From contig NZ_BSPX01000009.1 in the NCBI RefSeq assembly GCF_030161255.1, positions 16,300 through 80,299 of the forward strand: a stretch of 64,000 bases of DNA, written 5' to 3'. The stretch comes from Zoogloea oryzae. GTDB taxonomy: Bacteria; Pseudomonadota; Gammaproteobacteria; Burkholderiales; Rhodocyclaceae. The position numbers were made by a program, and so were the translations under genes. The notes beneath the pieces were generated by a model that was not told the DNA's origin, made no database searches, and was given only the letters and a program-made list of their open reading frames with translations. This document shows, in pieces, positions 10,501-17,742 of this stretch (its first letter is position 1; the number at the start of each line of letters is the position of its first letter).

Positions 10501-10794
10501 GGGCGAGATATCCGACTCGACGGGCGGAGGCAACTGTGCGCCACTCGGGGCAGCGGCGCCAGCGGGGGCAGGGGAGGAAGTCTCGCGCCTGGCGCGAGCC
10601 CTTTCCATCAAGGGACGAAACACCTCGTCCAGGTGGGCCAGGAGTGCGTCGAGATTAGGCCGCGTCGCGGCGGCGGGTTCATCGATGATCAGCTCCATCG
10701 CCGAATCCATTCCATTCTTGCGTCTGAAGCGTGCCCGGTCCTTCCGGGCCTCGACGACGCGTTCGAGCATCGTCGGTTTGGTGTCAATTGCCAT
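7591..10794 (-). CDS. Family-B DNA polymerase of a mobile element
   Basis: 1,067 residues. Exonuclease motif I is FDCEWEY (Asp150, Glu152), with a likely Exo II at CGHFTRAD (Asp230). Polymerase motif A is DHDLAACY (Asp464), motif B is KLVGNGVYGKTGQG (642-655), and motif C is SATTDGLLVD (Asp713). The first Asp of the usual DTD motif C is Thr here, but the metal-binding second Asp is kept. It resembles the organellar/viral type-B polymerases rather than chromosomal Pol II. The ATG at 10794 lies inside a 47-bp repeat; a second ATG at 10770 is possible. No ribosome site is obvious for either. It sits next to recombinase genes, suggesting self-encoded replication of the element. I cannot assign it to a protein-primed or primer-independent group by eye. 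Confidence 0.88.
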   Translation of the reverse strand: MAIDTKPTMLERVVEARKDRARFRRKNGMDSAMELIIDEPAAATRPNLDALLAHLDEVFRPLMERARARRETSSPAPAGAAAPSGAQLPPPVESDISPEDQAKLDGFLATCVQPPPLAVTASPLMGGIGADGKRLPPRRGFGPPVFVGFDCEWEYQAKGRNVLLSVQFYVIGPTGLRYSKVINLVGKDAVQDRPSLAEALYDLLDEAEIECIFDEWPEEVVLCGHFTRADISVFRDFKQFRHQLQAVNGTLATTARPAEVKLPLKEEQAERLKHRYRYVVGDDFDPRVLSVRIVDSARLAPPGTPLAKLGEWLNVPKVMLPKGYRKSEMRRLQRKLPWVFKAYGLRDAEIAVLYALWVLWFCDRYLGIKGLSATASGLSVRLVQLCMRRDGVHPDVALNFEKVRRWRWNEATGRPTSQTQREPTRVRRWFEAFFADVYMGGRNECYWFGPTPMPQPGYRLFDHDLAACYVVSLAGIMSLDYERIEITRDPERFRGHVAGYAEVEFRFPEGTLYPCLAVMMEKYGLWYPLSGVALATAPEIELALEMGAEITVRFGVVIPWKAREAVFAESAKRLRREKAKKDADKGQWLEADGDVFVPAPEMQFPPESHGDVGYRPFESGSIYTRAMRLKFDKKSLPHQFMKLVGNGVYGKTGQGFKGKRALDMADLKYRAIDPSGISEPAVAALVSGYPRAVLGEILWKLPPGALAVSATTDGLLVDVEALDLSGTMCQRFQALVDRIAPGTGMTELKHLIGQAVAGKTRLQLTGLAVEGHEPVVAKGGIKVPLDSADGDEEKERALMRPENQNRFMLDLFANRQPGQIIKRASLMSLGEMVLNDWDLQTLDTPVRLNMEYDFKRRPVDARMVRIESLGVEHLAFATVPWDSAAEGELARMLFDRWREGEQDKDGNWVRPAHCLKTMADWGDWQAFYALYVGNHQRRARFQALQAASDATGMADGPDEVQQKRLRGPTGQVYATARTGMLGTAIRTFLAAYVQRAWGLEGADLSQAKLAAWLTEVGYAVKVHDVKNAGRSQLHEHVSPATPEVMAFLEVVKARFPGLETGRFLVRG

Positions 10795-10826
10795 ACTTCA
10801 TGGACCCCCACATCGAGATTGACACC
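10780..10826. repeat. 47-bp element, copy A
   Basis: Plus strand reads GGTGTCAAT, 5 bases, TACTTCAT, 2 bases, ACCCCC, 7 bases, GATTGACACC. The outer 9 bp form perfect inverted arms. It overlaps the first codons of the polymerase gene (ATG at 10794 in reverse), the arm encoding IDT of MAIDTKPT. A terminator lies 33 bases to its right, so the polymerase promoter must be in or next to this element. Confidence 0.9.
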
Positions 10827-10858
10827 GGCCAAGGCCATCACCGACCCCGACCGATGGA

Positions 10859-10896
10859 CAAAAAAAGAGCCGCCCGCCCGAAAAGGCAGACGGCTC
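10859..10896 (-). terminator. Rho-independent terminator
   Basis: On the minus strand CGAGCCG...CGGCTC is followed by a run of seven T. It lies shortly after the stop of the 88-residue gene (10934) and isolates the polymerase gene from upstream transcription. Confidence 0.7.
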
Positions 10897-10933
10897 GGTC
10901 AGGCATCGCCGCGACGGGCGATGCCGGCGCGGA

Positions 10934-11200
10934 TTAGAGCGGCGTGGTGGCGGTATCCGGCTGCGCCTCCAGTTCGAGCATCGACCAGTTCGGCGGGATA
11001 CGACCGTTACTCGCCCACACCTTGTCGAGCATCTCGACGACGAGAATCGCGACGGTCTCGCTGGACGTGTGGAGGAAATCCACCATCCGGTCACGCAGGT
11101 TGAACACGCCCACGCCGCTCGGGTAGGCCTGGAAGCGGCCGATCTGGTGGTACTGGATGACGGTCTTCCCATTGGGGAAGCGGAAGTTGCGTTGGGCCAT
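10934..11200 (-). CDS. Small conserved-looking element protein (88 aa)
   Basis: Starts at ATG 11200 (MAQRNFRFPNGKTVIQYHQI) with AAGGAG seven bases upstream; a longer frame to 11311 is rejected because its extra N-terminus overlaps the hairpin-rich leader. The family is unknown. The sequence is compact and mixed alpha/beta with no membrane segment. It is the last gene of a unit with the acidic protein and ends at a strong terminator. A DNA-binding or regulatory accessory to the recombinase or polymerase is conceivable, but nothing in the sequence shows it. Confidence 0.6.
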   Translation of the reverse strand: MAQRNFRFPNGKTVIQYHQIGRFQAYPSGVGVFNLRDRMVDFLHTSSETVAILVVEMLDKVWASNGRIPPNWSMLELEAQPDTATTPL

Positions 11201-11307
11201 AGGAATCTCCTTATAAAATGGCCGTTGTTGTTCGTGGCGGCGGCACCGGCAATCGCCGGCAAGCAAAGACGGTGCTGCCCCACACCTTCTGACAGGCGTC
11301 CCGCCCG

Positions 11308-11604
11308 TCAAAACTCGTTGTCGATGTCACGCCGGGCCCGGACGGGGCGCGGCATCTTGAGGGTCGTCAGCTTCTGCCGGACCGGAGCCTGATACGTCTG
11401 GCGGCGCGGAGCCGGCGCTTCGTACGTGTCCCGATCGTCATCGTCGTAGCCGCCGTAGTCATGCTCGGCCTCGTACGTGTCGTGGACTTCGACGTCTGAA
11501 TCGTCGTAATCCTCATCGTCTTCTTCGGGCGTGTAGCAGGGGCCGTCGTAGTAGATGCCGCCGGGTTCCCAGTCGCGCTCGTCCATATAAATTTCCGTCG
11601 TCAC
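11308..11604 (-). CDS. Acidic Tyr/Asp-rich small protein (98 aa)
   Basis: Starts at GTG 11604 (VTTEIYMDERDW) with GGAG seven bases upstream. The middle is almost entirely Asp, Glu and Tyr (for example EEDDEDYDDSDVEVHD), with a basic C-terminus (RPVRARRDIDNEF). No domain is recognised. Such acidic proteins can mimic DNA (as anti-restriction proteins do), which is a speculation worth testing. It lies between the recombinase and the 88-residue gene, all on the minus strand. Confidence 0.55.
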   Translation of the reverse strand: MTTEIYMDERDWEPGGIYYDGPCYTPEEDDEDYDDSDVEVHDTYEAEHDYGGYDDDDRDTYEAPAPRRQTYQAPVRQKLTTLKMPRPVRARRDIDNEF

Positions 11605-11675
11605 TGTGGTGCTCCTTTTATGCCCGGTGCAGGGATGAGCGCCGGGCGGGTTGATGAATCGGTCGGAACTGCAAT

Positions 11676-13049
11676 TCACGCCGCGACAAGGCGCCGCTCG
11701 TGAGTGATCTCGATGCAAGGCACCGAGGGGGAAAGCCGGGCACCCTGGTCGGGGCGCTTCGGCTCGGGCGAACGGATCAGATCGCTGACCACATTGACAG
11801 CCCGATGCAGGCTGCTGTGGTGGGTCGCGAGGTAATGCCGCTCGGTCGTCCGGATGCTGCGGTGCCGCAAAAGCCTACTTATGCTGACAACATCAACTCC
11901 GCTGCTCGCAGCGATTGAAGCCGTCGATTTTCTAAGCGTGTGGAAGCACGCGGACGGATCGATGCCCACATCGGCGAAGACCCGTTTCAGCACCTTGCGG
12001 GGCGCGCTCATAGGCCCATCACCGCGCGTCGCCGGAAACAGCAGGTCGTTGTGGCTCAGCTCCCGCAACCGTTCGGTGATCTGAAGGGCGCGGGATGTCA
12101 GCGGGACAATCTCGTCGCCGCCGCCCTTGGTTTCCCGCAGGTGCAGCAGACGGTGTTTTGCATCCACGTCCGAGAAGCGGGCGTTGAGGGCTTCACCGAT
12201 CCGCAGCGCGGTTTCCAGCAGCAATTCGATGAGGAGACGGAAGCGCTCCGATTCCGACTGCAGGCGGATGCGAAGGCGATGAACCTCCTCCACGGTCAGC
12301 GCCATCGGCGGCGGCGGGTTCTCCCGCAGCTGTTGCCAGCCGTCGAGCGGGTTGTGGTCGATCAGACCATGCTGCTTCGCCAGCCGGAAGACCGTCCGCA
12401 TGGACATCGCCCCGCGGTTGATCGTGGCCGTCTTGAGGAGCTTGCGCCGCAGGGACTTGCCAGGCTTACGCAGCTCGGCCAGAACCTGCTCCACCTCGAA
12501 GGCCGAGATCTCGCCGACTTGCAGGGCGCCAAGCGGCTCGGCGAAGTACAGCACGTAACGCGAGACCAGGTCCTTCCACGAGCGCAGGTTCTCCTGGGCC
12601 CACGGTGTGACAACGGTTTCGACGAACACATTGAGCGTCATCTTCGCTGCGGCCGGATTGCGGCCACGGCGGACCGATTCCCGGTCCCGCTGGGCACGGG
12701 CCACTGCTTCCATGAAGGAGACCTCGACAGAGGTTCCATAGGAGATCGATGCCCGCTTGCCCGTCTCCGGGTTGGTGTAGCGGAAGACCCAGTTCCAATC
12801 CCGCGGATTGGTCAGCGATTCGACCTGCTTGAGGCCGGGGACGCCGGGCGTGGCCCGCTCTTTGGGCCGCCGAGGGCGGGCAGGTGTCAGACTGGGCGAG
12901 TCGTATCCGAAGGCCTGCGCGATCGGGGTGACATCCTGACAGGGAGGCTGTCTCGCCTTGCGTCGAGTAGTCTTGGCGCCCTCCAGAGCCGCTGAACTGT
13001 CGTTAGCAGGCTCAATCGGGATGGGGCGCGGAAGCAGAAAGACCTTCAT
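11676..13049 (-). CDS. Tyrosine recombinase (integrase 1)
   Basis: 457 residues. Catalytic set: Arg283 (ALRIGE), Lys308 (ETKGG), His370-x2-Arg373 (HTLRKS), His396 (LLRHRS) and nucleophile Tyr406 (ERHYL). Residues about 135-240 form the SAM-like core-binding domain; the first ~80 residues are a basic, low-complexity extension. ATG 13049 gives MKVFLLPRPI. It is divergent from the integrase-like gene at 13441 and upstream of two small genes and the polymerase. It is a distinct family from the recombinase at 16276. Probably integrates or resolves the element. Confidence 0.9.
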   Translation of the reverse strand: MKVFLLPRPIPIEPANDSSAALEGAKTTRRKARQPPCQDVTPIAQAFGYDSPSLTPARPRRPKERATPGVPGLKQVESLTNPRDWNWVFRYTNPETGKRASISYGTSVEVSFMEAVARAQRDRESVRRGRNPAAAKMTLNVFVETVVTPWAQENLRSWKDLVSRYVLYFAEPLGALQVGEISAFEVEQVLAELRKPGKSLRRKLLKTATINRGAMSMRTVFRLAKQHGLIDHNPLDGWQQLRENPPPPMALTVEEVHRLRIRLQSESERFRLLIELLLETALRIGEALNARFSDVDAKHRLLHLRETKGGGDEIVPLTSRALQITERLRELSHNDLLFPATRGDGPMSAPRKVLKRVFADVGIDPSACFHTLRKSTASIAASSGVDVVSISRLLRHRSIRTTERHYLATHHSSLHRAVNVVSDLIRSPEPKRPDQGARLSPSVPCIEITHERRLVAA

Positions 13050-13440
13050 GTCATCCCGCCTGGAGAACCGGGGTAAATTGGTTGGATTTGAAAGGTGTCA
13101 TGGCGTCGTTTTCTTCCTCAAAGTGGTGAGCTGGAACTCGGCTCGGACTGCACTTTAGTTGAGTCAGAAAGCCGTGAAAAGGCCGGGGTTTTCGTGCTTA
13201 GTGCATTGATAAATATTGATTTTTAAAGGATGGTCAGCCCCCTCGAGCGGGACTTAGATGCCTAAAGAGGATCGCACGCCGGGCGTGGGCTCCTGGGCGC
13301 GGATTCAATACCGGGCAGGTCCGCTAGAGTGTCCAGAATTAATTCGAGCTACCGCGCGTTAAAAATCTGAATCGAGTTGCCGTAAATAAGCAGTAAAGAC
13401 TTGTCCAAAAAACTGCTCAACGCCCGATCTCTTGCCTCCG
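13050..13440. other. AT-rich divergent intergenic region
   Basis: About 390 bases between integrase 1 (minus) and the integrase-like gene (plus). It contains a clearly AT-rich patch around 13200-13235 (TTGATAAATATTGATTTTTA) in an otherwise GC-rich setting, suitable for divergent promoters or DNA unwinding. No gene is seen. Confidence 0.5.
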
Positions 13441-15006
13441 ATGCCTGCAAAACCCATTCCGAAGCCGCGCGCGCGTGGCGCGTCGCGGCAAGAGTGCGAC
13501 CCCTTGTTGCTCAGGTGGCTGGGTCCAAAGGTGGAGGGCGACAATGAGGCAGGCCGCTTTGCCGGACTCCCTACGAAGGAACTCACGAAGGCGTTCAACC
13601 GCCGTTTCAAGACAAATCTGAGGGAGCGCACGGTGTTGAGCTATATCCGCGAGGCGGTCAAAGCGGCCAACAGGGAGGCGGAGGAGGTCACTCGGCGCTT
13701 TAAAGAGGCCGGGATGACTGGTATGTCCAAGCCCCCACCCAGCGTCACCTTGCCAAGACCCGGCCGCCCGAAATCGGGGACGTCGCCGAAGCCTCGGTCG
13801 ACGAAGAAGAAGCCCCCACCGGCCAGTTCCTTGCCGACCCTGATTCACGTCTTGTCGTCTCAAAAACAGAGCAAGCCATCGAGAACGCCCCCGCAGCGCA
13901 CGCGGAAGCGTGAGCCCGTGCAGGCGGTAGCCCCTGCCGTCACCCGACCGGGCACCAAACCCGGGCCGAAGCCCCGCTTCAAGCGCTGGAGCCGAGTGTG
14001 GTGGGAACTGCAGGCGCTTACGGGGTGGTCGGCACGCGCCCTGTATCACCATCTCGCGACGTTCCCGGCGATCAAGCCGCTCATCGGTAGCCGCGCGTCG
14101 TTTCTCCAGGGACTGGCCGATCTCGACGCGCCGCGCCCGACCTGGGACCCAATGGCAGCCACCCGGGCACTGCCTGTGTCGCCAGAAGACGCCTTCATTG
14201 AGGACCTACGGGGATGCGGAGCGCTGCATGTCCTGCATCTGCATCTGCATCAGGTGCTGATCAATACCGAGAAGGGTGAATGGGCGGTCTTGCTGCTCGC
14301 CTTCGACCCGGTGTCTCAGCTCATCAACGTGCGAGTGCTGGACTTCGAGGGTCCGTCGGGCCTGGCCTCGGCGGAGAGGCCTCGTGGACGCCCTCGCTGG
14401 AAGTGCCACACGGAGTGGCTGGCCACGGTCGAAGAGGAAGGCGGGGCTACAGGGGTTCAGTTGTCCCCGGATGGCTATCGGGATTTCGTGATCGATACGG
14501 TGGCGAAGACCGGTATCCCTTACAGCCCGGTGTGGCTTAGCCGCAGCATGGCGGGCGTAGACCGCGTCCTCGACGCACTGAAGCAACTCACGCCCGGCGA
14601 TGCGTTTGTCCTGTCACCCGTCCCGCATTGGCCGCGCGGGCCACTGGTCGTGCCGATGTCTCTCAAGGCTCTATGCGGCCAGATGTCGGATGTCGCCAAT
14701 GCGCACAACCGCGAGTTTGCGCAGCCCATCCTGCGCCGTGCTCGGGCCTGCATCGAGGAACTCAAGGAAAAGGGGAGGGTGACCCCATCGACACTGGCCT
14801 GGCTGGAAGAGCACGGCTTGTATGACGTGACGAAAGACCACGTCACGACACTGGGCCTGCTGCATCCACCTCGTGCGGACGTGCGCCGTTTTGCGCTGCT
14901 GAGCGCATTCGAGGCGGGCTATCCGGGGTTGTCGTCGCGGGGGCACTACGTTGCGGTCGAGCCGCAGCGCATTCGATCCCGGTTTGTTGGCGAGGGGGAT
15001 TCGTGA
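13441..15006 (+). CDS. Integrase-fold (DDE/rve-like) protein lacking catalytic acids
   Basis: 521 residues from ATG 13441; TTG 13432 is an alternative and neither has a good ribosome site. Residues about 40-75 look like a helix-turn-helix (LPTKELTKAFNRRFKTN). A Pro/Lys-rich linker (about 95-165) follows. The C-terminal half has the strand pattern of an rve transposase core (ALHVLHLHLHQV, then WAVLLLAFDPVSQLINVRVLD, then GIPYSPVWLSRSM), but the expected first and second catalytic Asp positions are His and Trp/Ser. If the fold assignment is right it is a non-catalytic, possibly DNA-binding derivative. It is the only plus-strand gene in the mobile region and stops just before repeat B. Confidence 0.65.
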   Translation: MPAKPIPKPRARGASRQECDPLLLRWLGPKVEGDNEAGRFAGLPTKELTKAFNRRFKTNLRERTVLSYIREAVKAANREAEEVTRRFKEAGMTGMSKPPPSVTLPRPGRPKSGTSPKPRSTKKKPPPASSLPTLIHVLSSQKQSKPSRTPPQRTRKREPVQAVAPAVTRPGTKPGPKPRFKRWSRVWWELQALTGWSARALYHHLATFPAIKPLIGSRASFLQGLADLDAPRPTWDPMAATRALPVSPEDAFIEDLRGCGALHVLHLHLHQVLINTEKGEWAVLLLAFDPVSQLINVRVLDFEGPSGLASAERPRGRPRWKCHTEWLATVEEEGGATGVQLSPDGYRDFVIDTVAKTGIPYSPVWLSRSMAGVDRVLDALKQLTPGDAFVLSPVPHWPRGPLVVPMSLKALCGQMSDVANAHNREFAQPILRRARACIEELKEKGRVTPSTLAWLEEHGLYDVTKDHVTTLGLLHPPRADVRRFALLSAFEAGYPGLSSRGHYVAVEPQRIRSRFVGEGDS

Positions 15007-15015
15007 GGTGAGGTG

Positions 15016-15088
15016 ATCCGGACAGGCCGTCGCCTGTCCGGATTGCAAGTCATTGGCGCCCGGGCAGGGGCCTTGGTCCTGCCCGGGC
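15016..15088. terminator. Two tandem perfect hairpins
   Basis: Stem ATCCGGACAGG/CCTGTCCGGAT (15016-15043) is followed by GCCCGGGCAGG/CCTGCCCGGGC (15058-15088), both 11 bp without mismatch. They lie directly after the stop of the integrase-like gene and between two convergent genes, consistent with termination of that gene. Confidence 0.6.
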
Positions 15089-15102
15089 TTACGATCTTAG
15101 TT

Positions 15103-15149
15103 GGTGTCAATTCAGGTACTACATACACCCCCTTCAGGAGATTGACACC
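15103..15149. repeat. 47-bp element, copy B
   Basis: GGTGTCAAT, 5 bases, TACTACAT, 2 bases, ACCCCC, 7 bases, GATTGACACC: same orientation and spacing as copies A and D. It lies between two convergent genes, so a promoter role is unlikely at this site. Confidence 0.9.
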
Positions 15150-15213
15150 AAAATGGACTCCAGATTACCCGCTCACGGGCCGCGGGTGAGGCAGCACTTT
15201 CAAACTGTTTGAC

Positions 15214-16089
15214 CTACTCACCGGCGCCCGCATACGCGAGCTTGAGCAGTTCGGTGACGATACCCTCGTGTTTCGGCAGATCGCTCTTTCCAATCCGGAT
15301 GCGGTAGCGGCCACCCCGGGAGTCGTATTCCACGACATCGAGCCCGGCCTCATCGAGCTTCGCCTGCGTGGCGTCGTCCTTCTCGAGTTTGGGCTCGAAC
15401 CAGACCCAGTCCTTCTTGGGCCTGAACAGCGCGAAATTGTTGGGCTGTCCGTCCTTCGCCAGTCCGATGTAGAACTTGTTGTACTTTAGCGAAAGCCCGG
15501 GGGCGAAGCTGGCAACGATCCCGAACAGGCTGTCGGTGATCGCGAGCGTCTGCTTGCTCGCGCGTTTCTCCCAGTACGACCGGTCGGTCACGTCGGCGAC
15601 CGCTTCGTCGTCGTCCACGAGCCCGAGGCGCATTTCGTTCAGGACTGTCGTGAACACGAGGGAGATGTTGTCCCCGAAACGGAACGCCTGCATCTGGATG
15701 GCCACGATGGGGATGAACCCATTGAACAGGCTGATTACGTTGAGGAAGCGGCTTGTGATGTCCTCGGCCACGATCACTGCGACATGATCGTATTGGGGGT
15801 AGCGCTTGCGCTCGATGTCCCAGTACTCGATGGTTCTGACGATGTGCGATTCGTCCGACTTTCCGAGCTGAATCTCGATTTCGTATCGGCGGTTTGACTC
15901 CGCGTCCTGGCAGAGGATGTCCAGGCGGCCCGCGTTCGGGTGGATACGCTCCTTGTCCTTGAGGATAAGGTCACCGAGACCCAGGATCGACGGATCTTCG
16001 GCGATCCGTTCCTGTACCCACTTCTCACCGTATTCAGCGTGGCCTTTCAGAAAGATGCGCTCGGGTTTGGCGTACTTGAGACTCGTCAT
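15214..16089 (-). CDS. PD-(D/E)XK-like nuclease-fold protein
   Basis: 291 residues. A restriction-endonuclease-like signature is visible: Glu27 (WVQERI), Asp57 (GRLDIL) and Glu72-x-Gln74 (YEIEIQ), followed by a helix with IVRTIEYW and a strand HVAVIVAED. The E-x-Q form replaces the common E-x-K. The C-terminal ~120 residues are not recognised. It is the only gene between repeats B and C, so it forms a one-gene block. Start ATG 16089 (MTSLKYAKPE). It resembles stand-alone nuclease-like proteins of defence islands; activity is inferred only. Confidence 0.75.
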   Translation of the reverse strand: MTSLKYAKPERIFLKGHAEYGEKWVQERIAEDPSILGLGDLILKDKERIHPNAGRLDILCQDAESNRRYEIEIQLGKSDESHIVRTIEYWDIERKRYPQYDHVAVIVAEDITSRFLNVISLFNGFIPIVAIQMQAFRFGDNISLVFTTVLNEMRLGLVDDDEAVADVTDRSYWEKRASKQTLAITDSLFGIVASFAPGLSLKYNKFYIGLAKDGQPNNFALFRPKKDWVWFEPKLEKDDATQAKLDEAGLDVVEYDSRGGRYRIRIGKSDLPKHEGIVTELLKLAYAGAGE

Positions 16090-16175
16090 GGCTGATCAGA
16101 TCATCCGGAGTGATATCGCTCAGTATTCTACTTGACTACCCGCAGTGCCGCAGATGCACGACCACACCCTCGTCT

Positions 16176-16221
16176 GGTGTCAATTCCGCTACTACATTGA
16201 CCCCCTGCCCAGATTGACACC
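16176..16221. repeat. 46-bp element, copy C
   Basis: GGTGTCAAT, 5 bases, TACTACAT, 2 bases, ACCCCC, 6 bases, GATTGACACC: one base shorter than the others in the last spacer. Its right end touches the T run of the integrase-2 terminator. It lies 87 bases upstream of the PD-(D/E)XK-like gene. Confidence 0.9.
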
Positions 16222-16273
16222 AAAAAAAAGATCACCCGCCTGCCACCCTTCGAGGGCGAGCAAGCGGGCGATC
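16222..16273 (-). terminator. Rho-independent terminator of integrase 2
   Basis: On the minus strand, stem GATCGCCCGC/GCGGGTGATC (one G-T pair) is followed by eight T and then immediately by repeat C. It starts three bases after the integrase stop codon. Confidence 0.75.
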
Positions 16274-16275
16274 CT

Positions 16276-17514
16276 TCAACGGGCCAGTGACGCCTCTTCA
16301 GACGCCGGTGCCACATCGTCCCCCTTCGCCGCCTGCGTTGCCCGCGTGATTACGTCCGAGACCGCCTGGGACGCTCGGGCCAGGGTCGAATTAGCCATGT
16401 GGCTATAGATCATGGTCGTCTGGGGGCTGGCATGATGAAGTAATTTTTGCACCGTGAAGAGTGTCTGTCCCGCATGGCTCACGGCCAATGCCGCATGTGT
16501 ATGACGAATGTCGTGTAGGCGCACATGTCCTTTGATGCACGCCGCCGCAAGAACCCTTGCAAAGGCTTTCCTCGGGTCGCGCAAGGGCTTGGTCGAATCC
16601 GTCGGCGATGGAAACACCCACGGGCTCGCCTGCCGGCTCTTGAGCCGGCCCAGCAGCGCGACGCACTCGTCCGAAAGGGGTGAGTACTGCGGCTTGCCTG
16701 ACTTTGTCATTGGCATAAACCAGATCCGCCGCTCCAGGTCCACGTGCTCCCAGCGCGCCTTCAGCGCATTGCTGCGCCGACAGCCGGTCAGAAGCATGAA
16801 CCGCAGCGCGGCCATTACCGATGGCGCCGGGTCCTTGTCCATCGCCACCACTAGCCGCCCGACCTCCTCCAGGCTCAGATACCGACTCTTGCCCGAGGCC
16901 TCCCGGAAGCGAGGAATCCCGCGGCAGGGATTGTCCGGCAGCACGCCAAGGGTCACCCCGCGCCGCATCATCGCCGAGAGCAAGGACAGGAAGCGGTTCG
17001 CCGTCGCTGGCGAATGCGTCTTGCGCACCGCGCCGATGAAGCGCTCGATGTCCCGGCGCTGGATGTCGCACAGGCGGCGCTCGGCACCGAAGAATGGGAT
17101 CACGTGGAGGTCCAGCTTGCTCTGGTCGTCACGCCAGCTGCGCTTATGCACCTTCGCGTAGTCCTCCAGATAATCCTTCGCGAAGTTTGCAAGGGTCGGC
17201 GAACTGCGCTCCAGATCGCGCCCTTCCTGCGGATCGACACCCCGATCCAGCTGCCCCCGGGCTTCAAGAGCGAGGCGGCGGGCATCGGCGAGGGACGTCG
17301 CGGGAAACCCGCCCAGGCGCATCGCCCGCTTGGTGCCCCTGAAGCTATAGCGCAGCCAGAAAGTCTTGCGCCCGGCCCCTTTCGACACCGACAGGCGCAG
17401 ACCGGGAATCTCGGTATCGCTCACCTCATAGCCTTTGCCGGGCGCATCAAGGGGGCAGGGGGGTAACTGCTCGATGGCGCGGACAGTAAATCGGAATCGC
17501 GTGACGCGGTTCAT
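16276..17514 (-). CDS. Tyrosine recombinase (integrase 2, P4-like)
   Basis: 412 residues. The N-terminal domain (about 35-100; PGLRLSVSKGAGRKTFWLRY, LGGFPATSLADARR) is the arm-binding domain of P4-type integrases. Catalytic residues: Arg246 (TGCRRSNAL), Lys271 (TKSGKPQYSP), His334-x2-Arg337 (HDIRHTH), His361 and Tyr370 (TTMIYSH). GAGGAGA lies seven bases before ATG 17514. P4-type integrases usually insert at tRNA 3' ends, which fits the tRNA-Asn pair at the right edge. It heads the small-gene series, although integrases more often lie next to their attachment site. Confidence 0.92.
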   Translation of the reverse strand: MNRVTRFRFTVRAIEQLPPCPLDAPGKGYEVSDTEIPGLRLSVSKGAGRKTFWLRYSFRGTKRAMRLGGFPATSLADARRLALEARGQLDRGVDPQEGRDLERSSPTLANFAKDYLEDYAKVHKRSWRDDQSKLDLHVIPFFGAERRLCDIQRRDIERFIGAVRKTHSPATANRFLSLLSAMMRRGVTLGVLPDNPCRGIPRFREASGKSRYLSLEEVGRLVVAMDKDPAPSVMAALRFMLLTGCRRSNALKARWEHVDLERRIWFMPMTKSGKPQYSPLSDECVALLGRLKSRQASPWVFPSPTDSTKPLRDPRKAFARVLAAACIKGHVRLHDIRHTHAALAVSHAGQTLFTVQKLLHHASPQTTMIYSHMANSTLARASQAVSDVITRATQAAKGDDVAPASEEASLAR

Positions 17515-17742
17515 CGTCGAATCTCCTCGATCGAAAGAAGCAATGGAAGAAGTGCCCCACGCCTGCCCGCCGCGGACGCACTCAGTCTCTCAAGTCCGAA
17601 GCACGCCGCCGCCAGGATCAGGTGGCGGCGCGATAGGGGCTTGGCGAGGCTGAAGCGATGGGACAGGCGCGAGGGTGGGGGCAGCGTGGGCCGGCGCTCG
17701 CCGGTCCCTTGCCGGTGTTTCGGGCGGGGTGGCGGGACGGTC

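Noticed and set aside
15103..15149. The 47-bp elements as MITE-type transposons
   Set aside because: No target-site duplications flank any copy, and the internal core is conserved while positions between the motifs are free, which suits a binding site better than a transposon.
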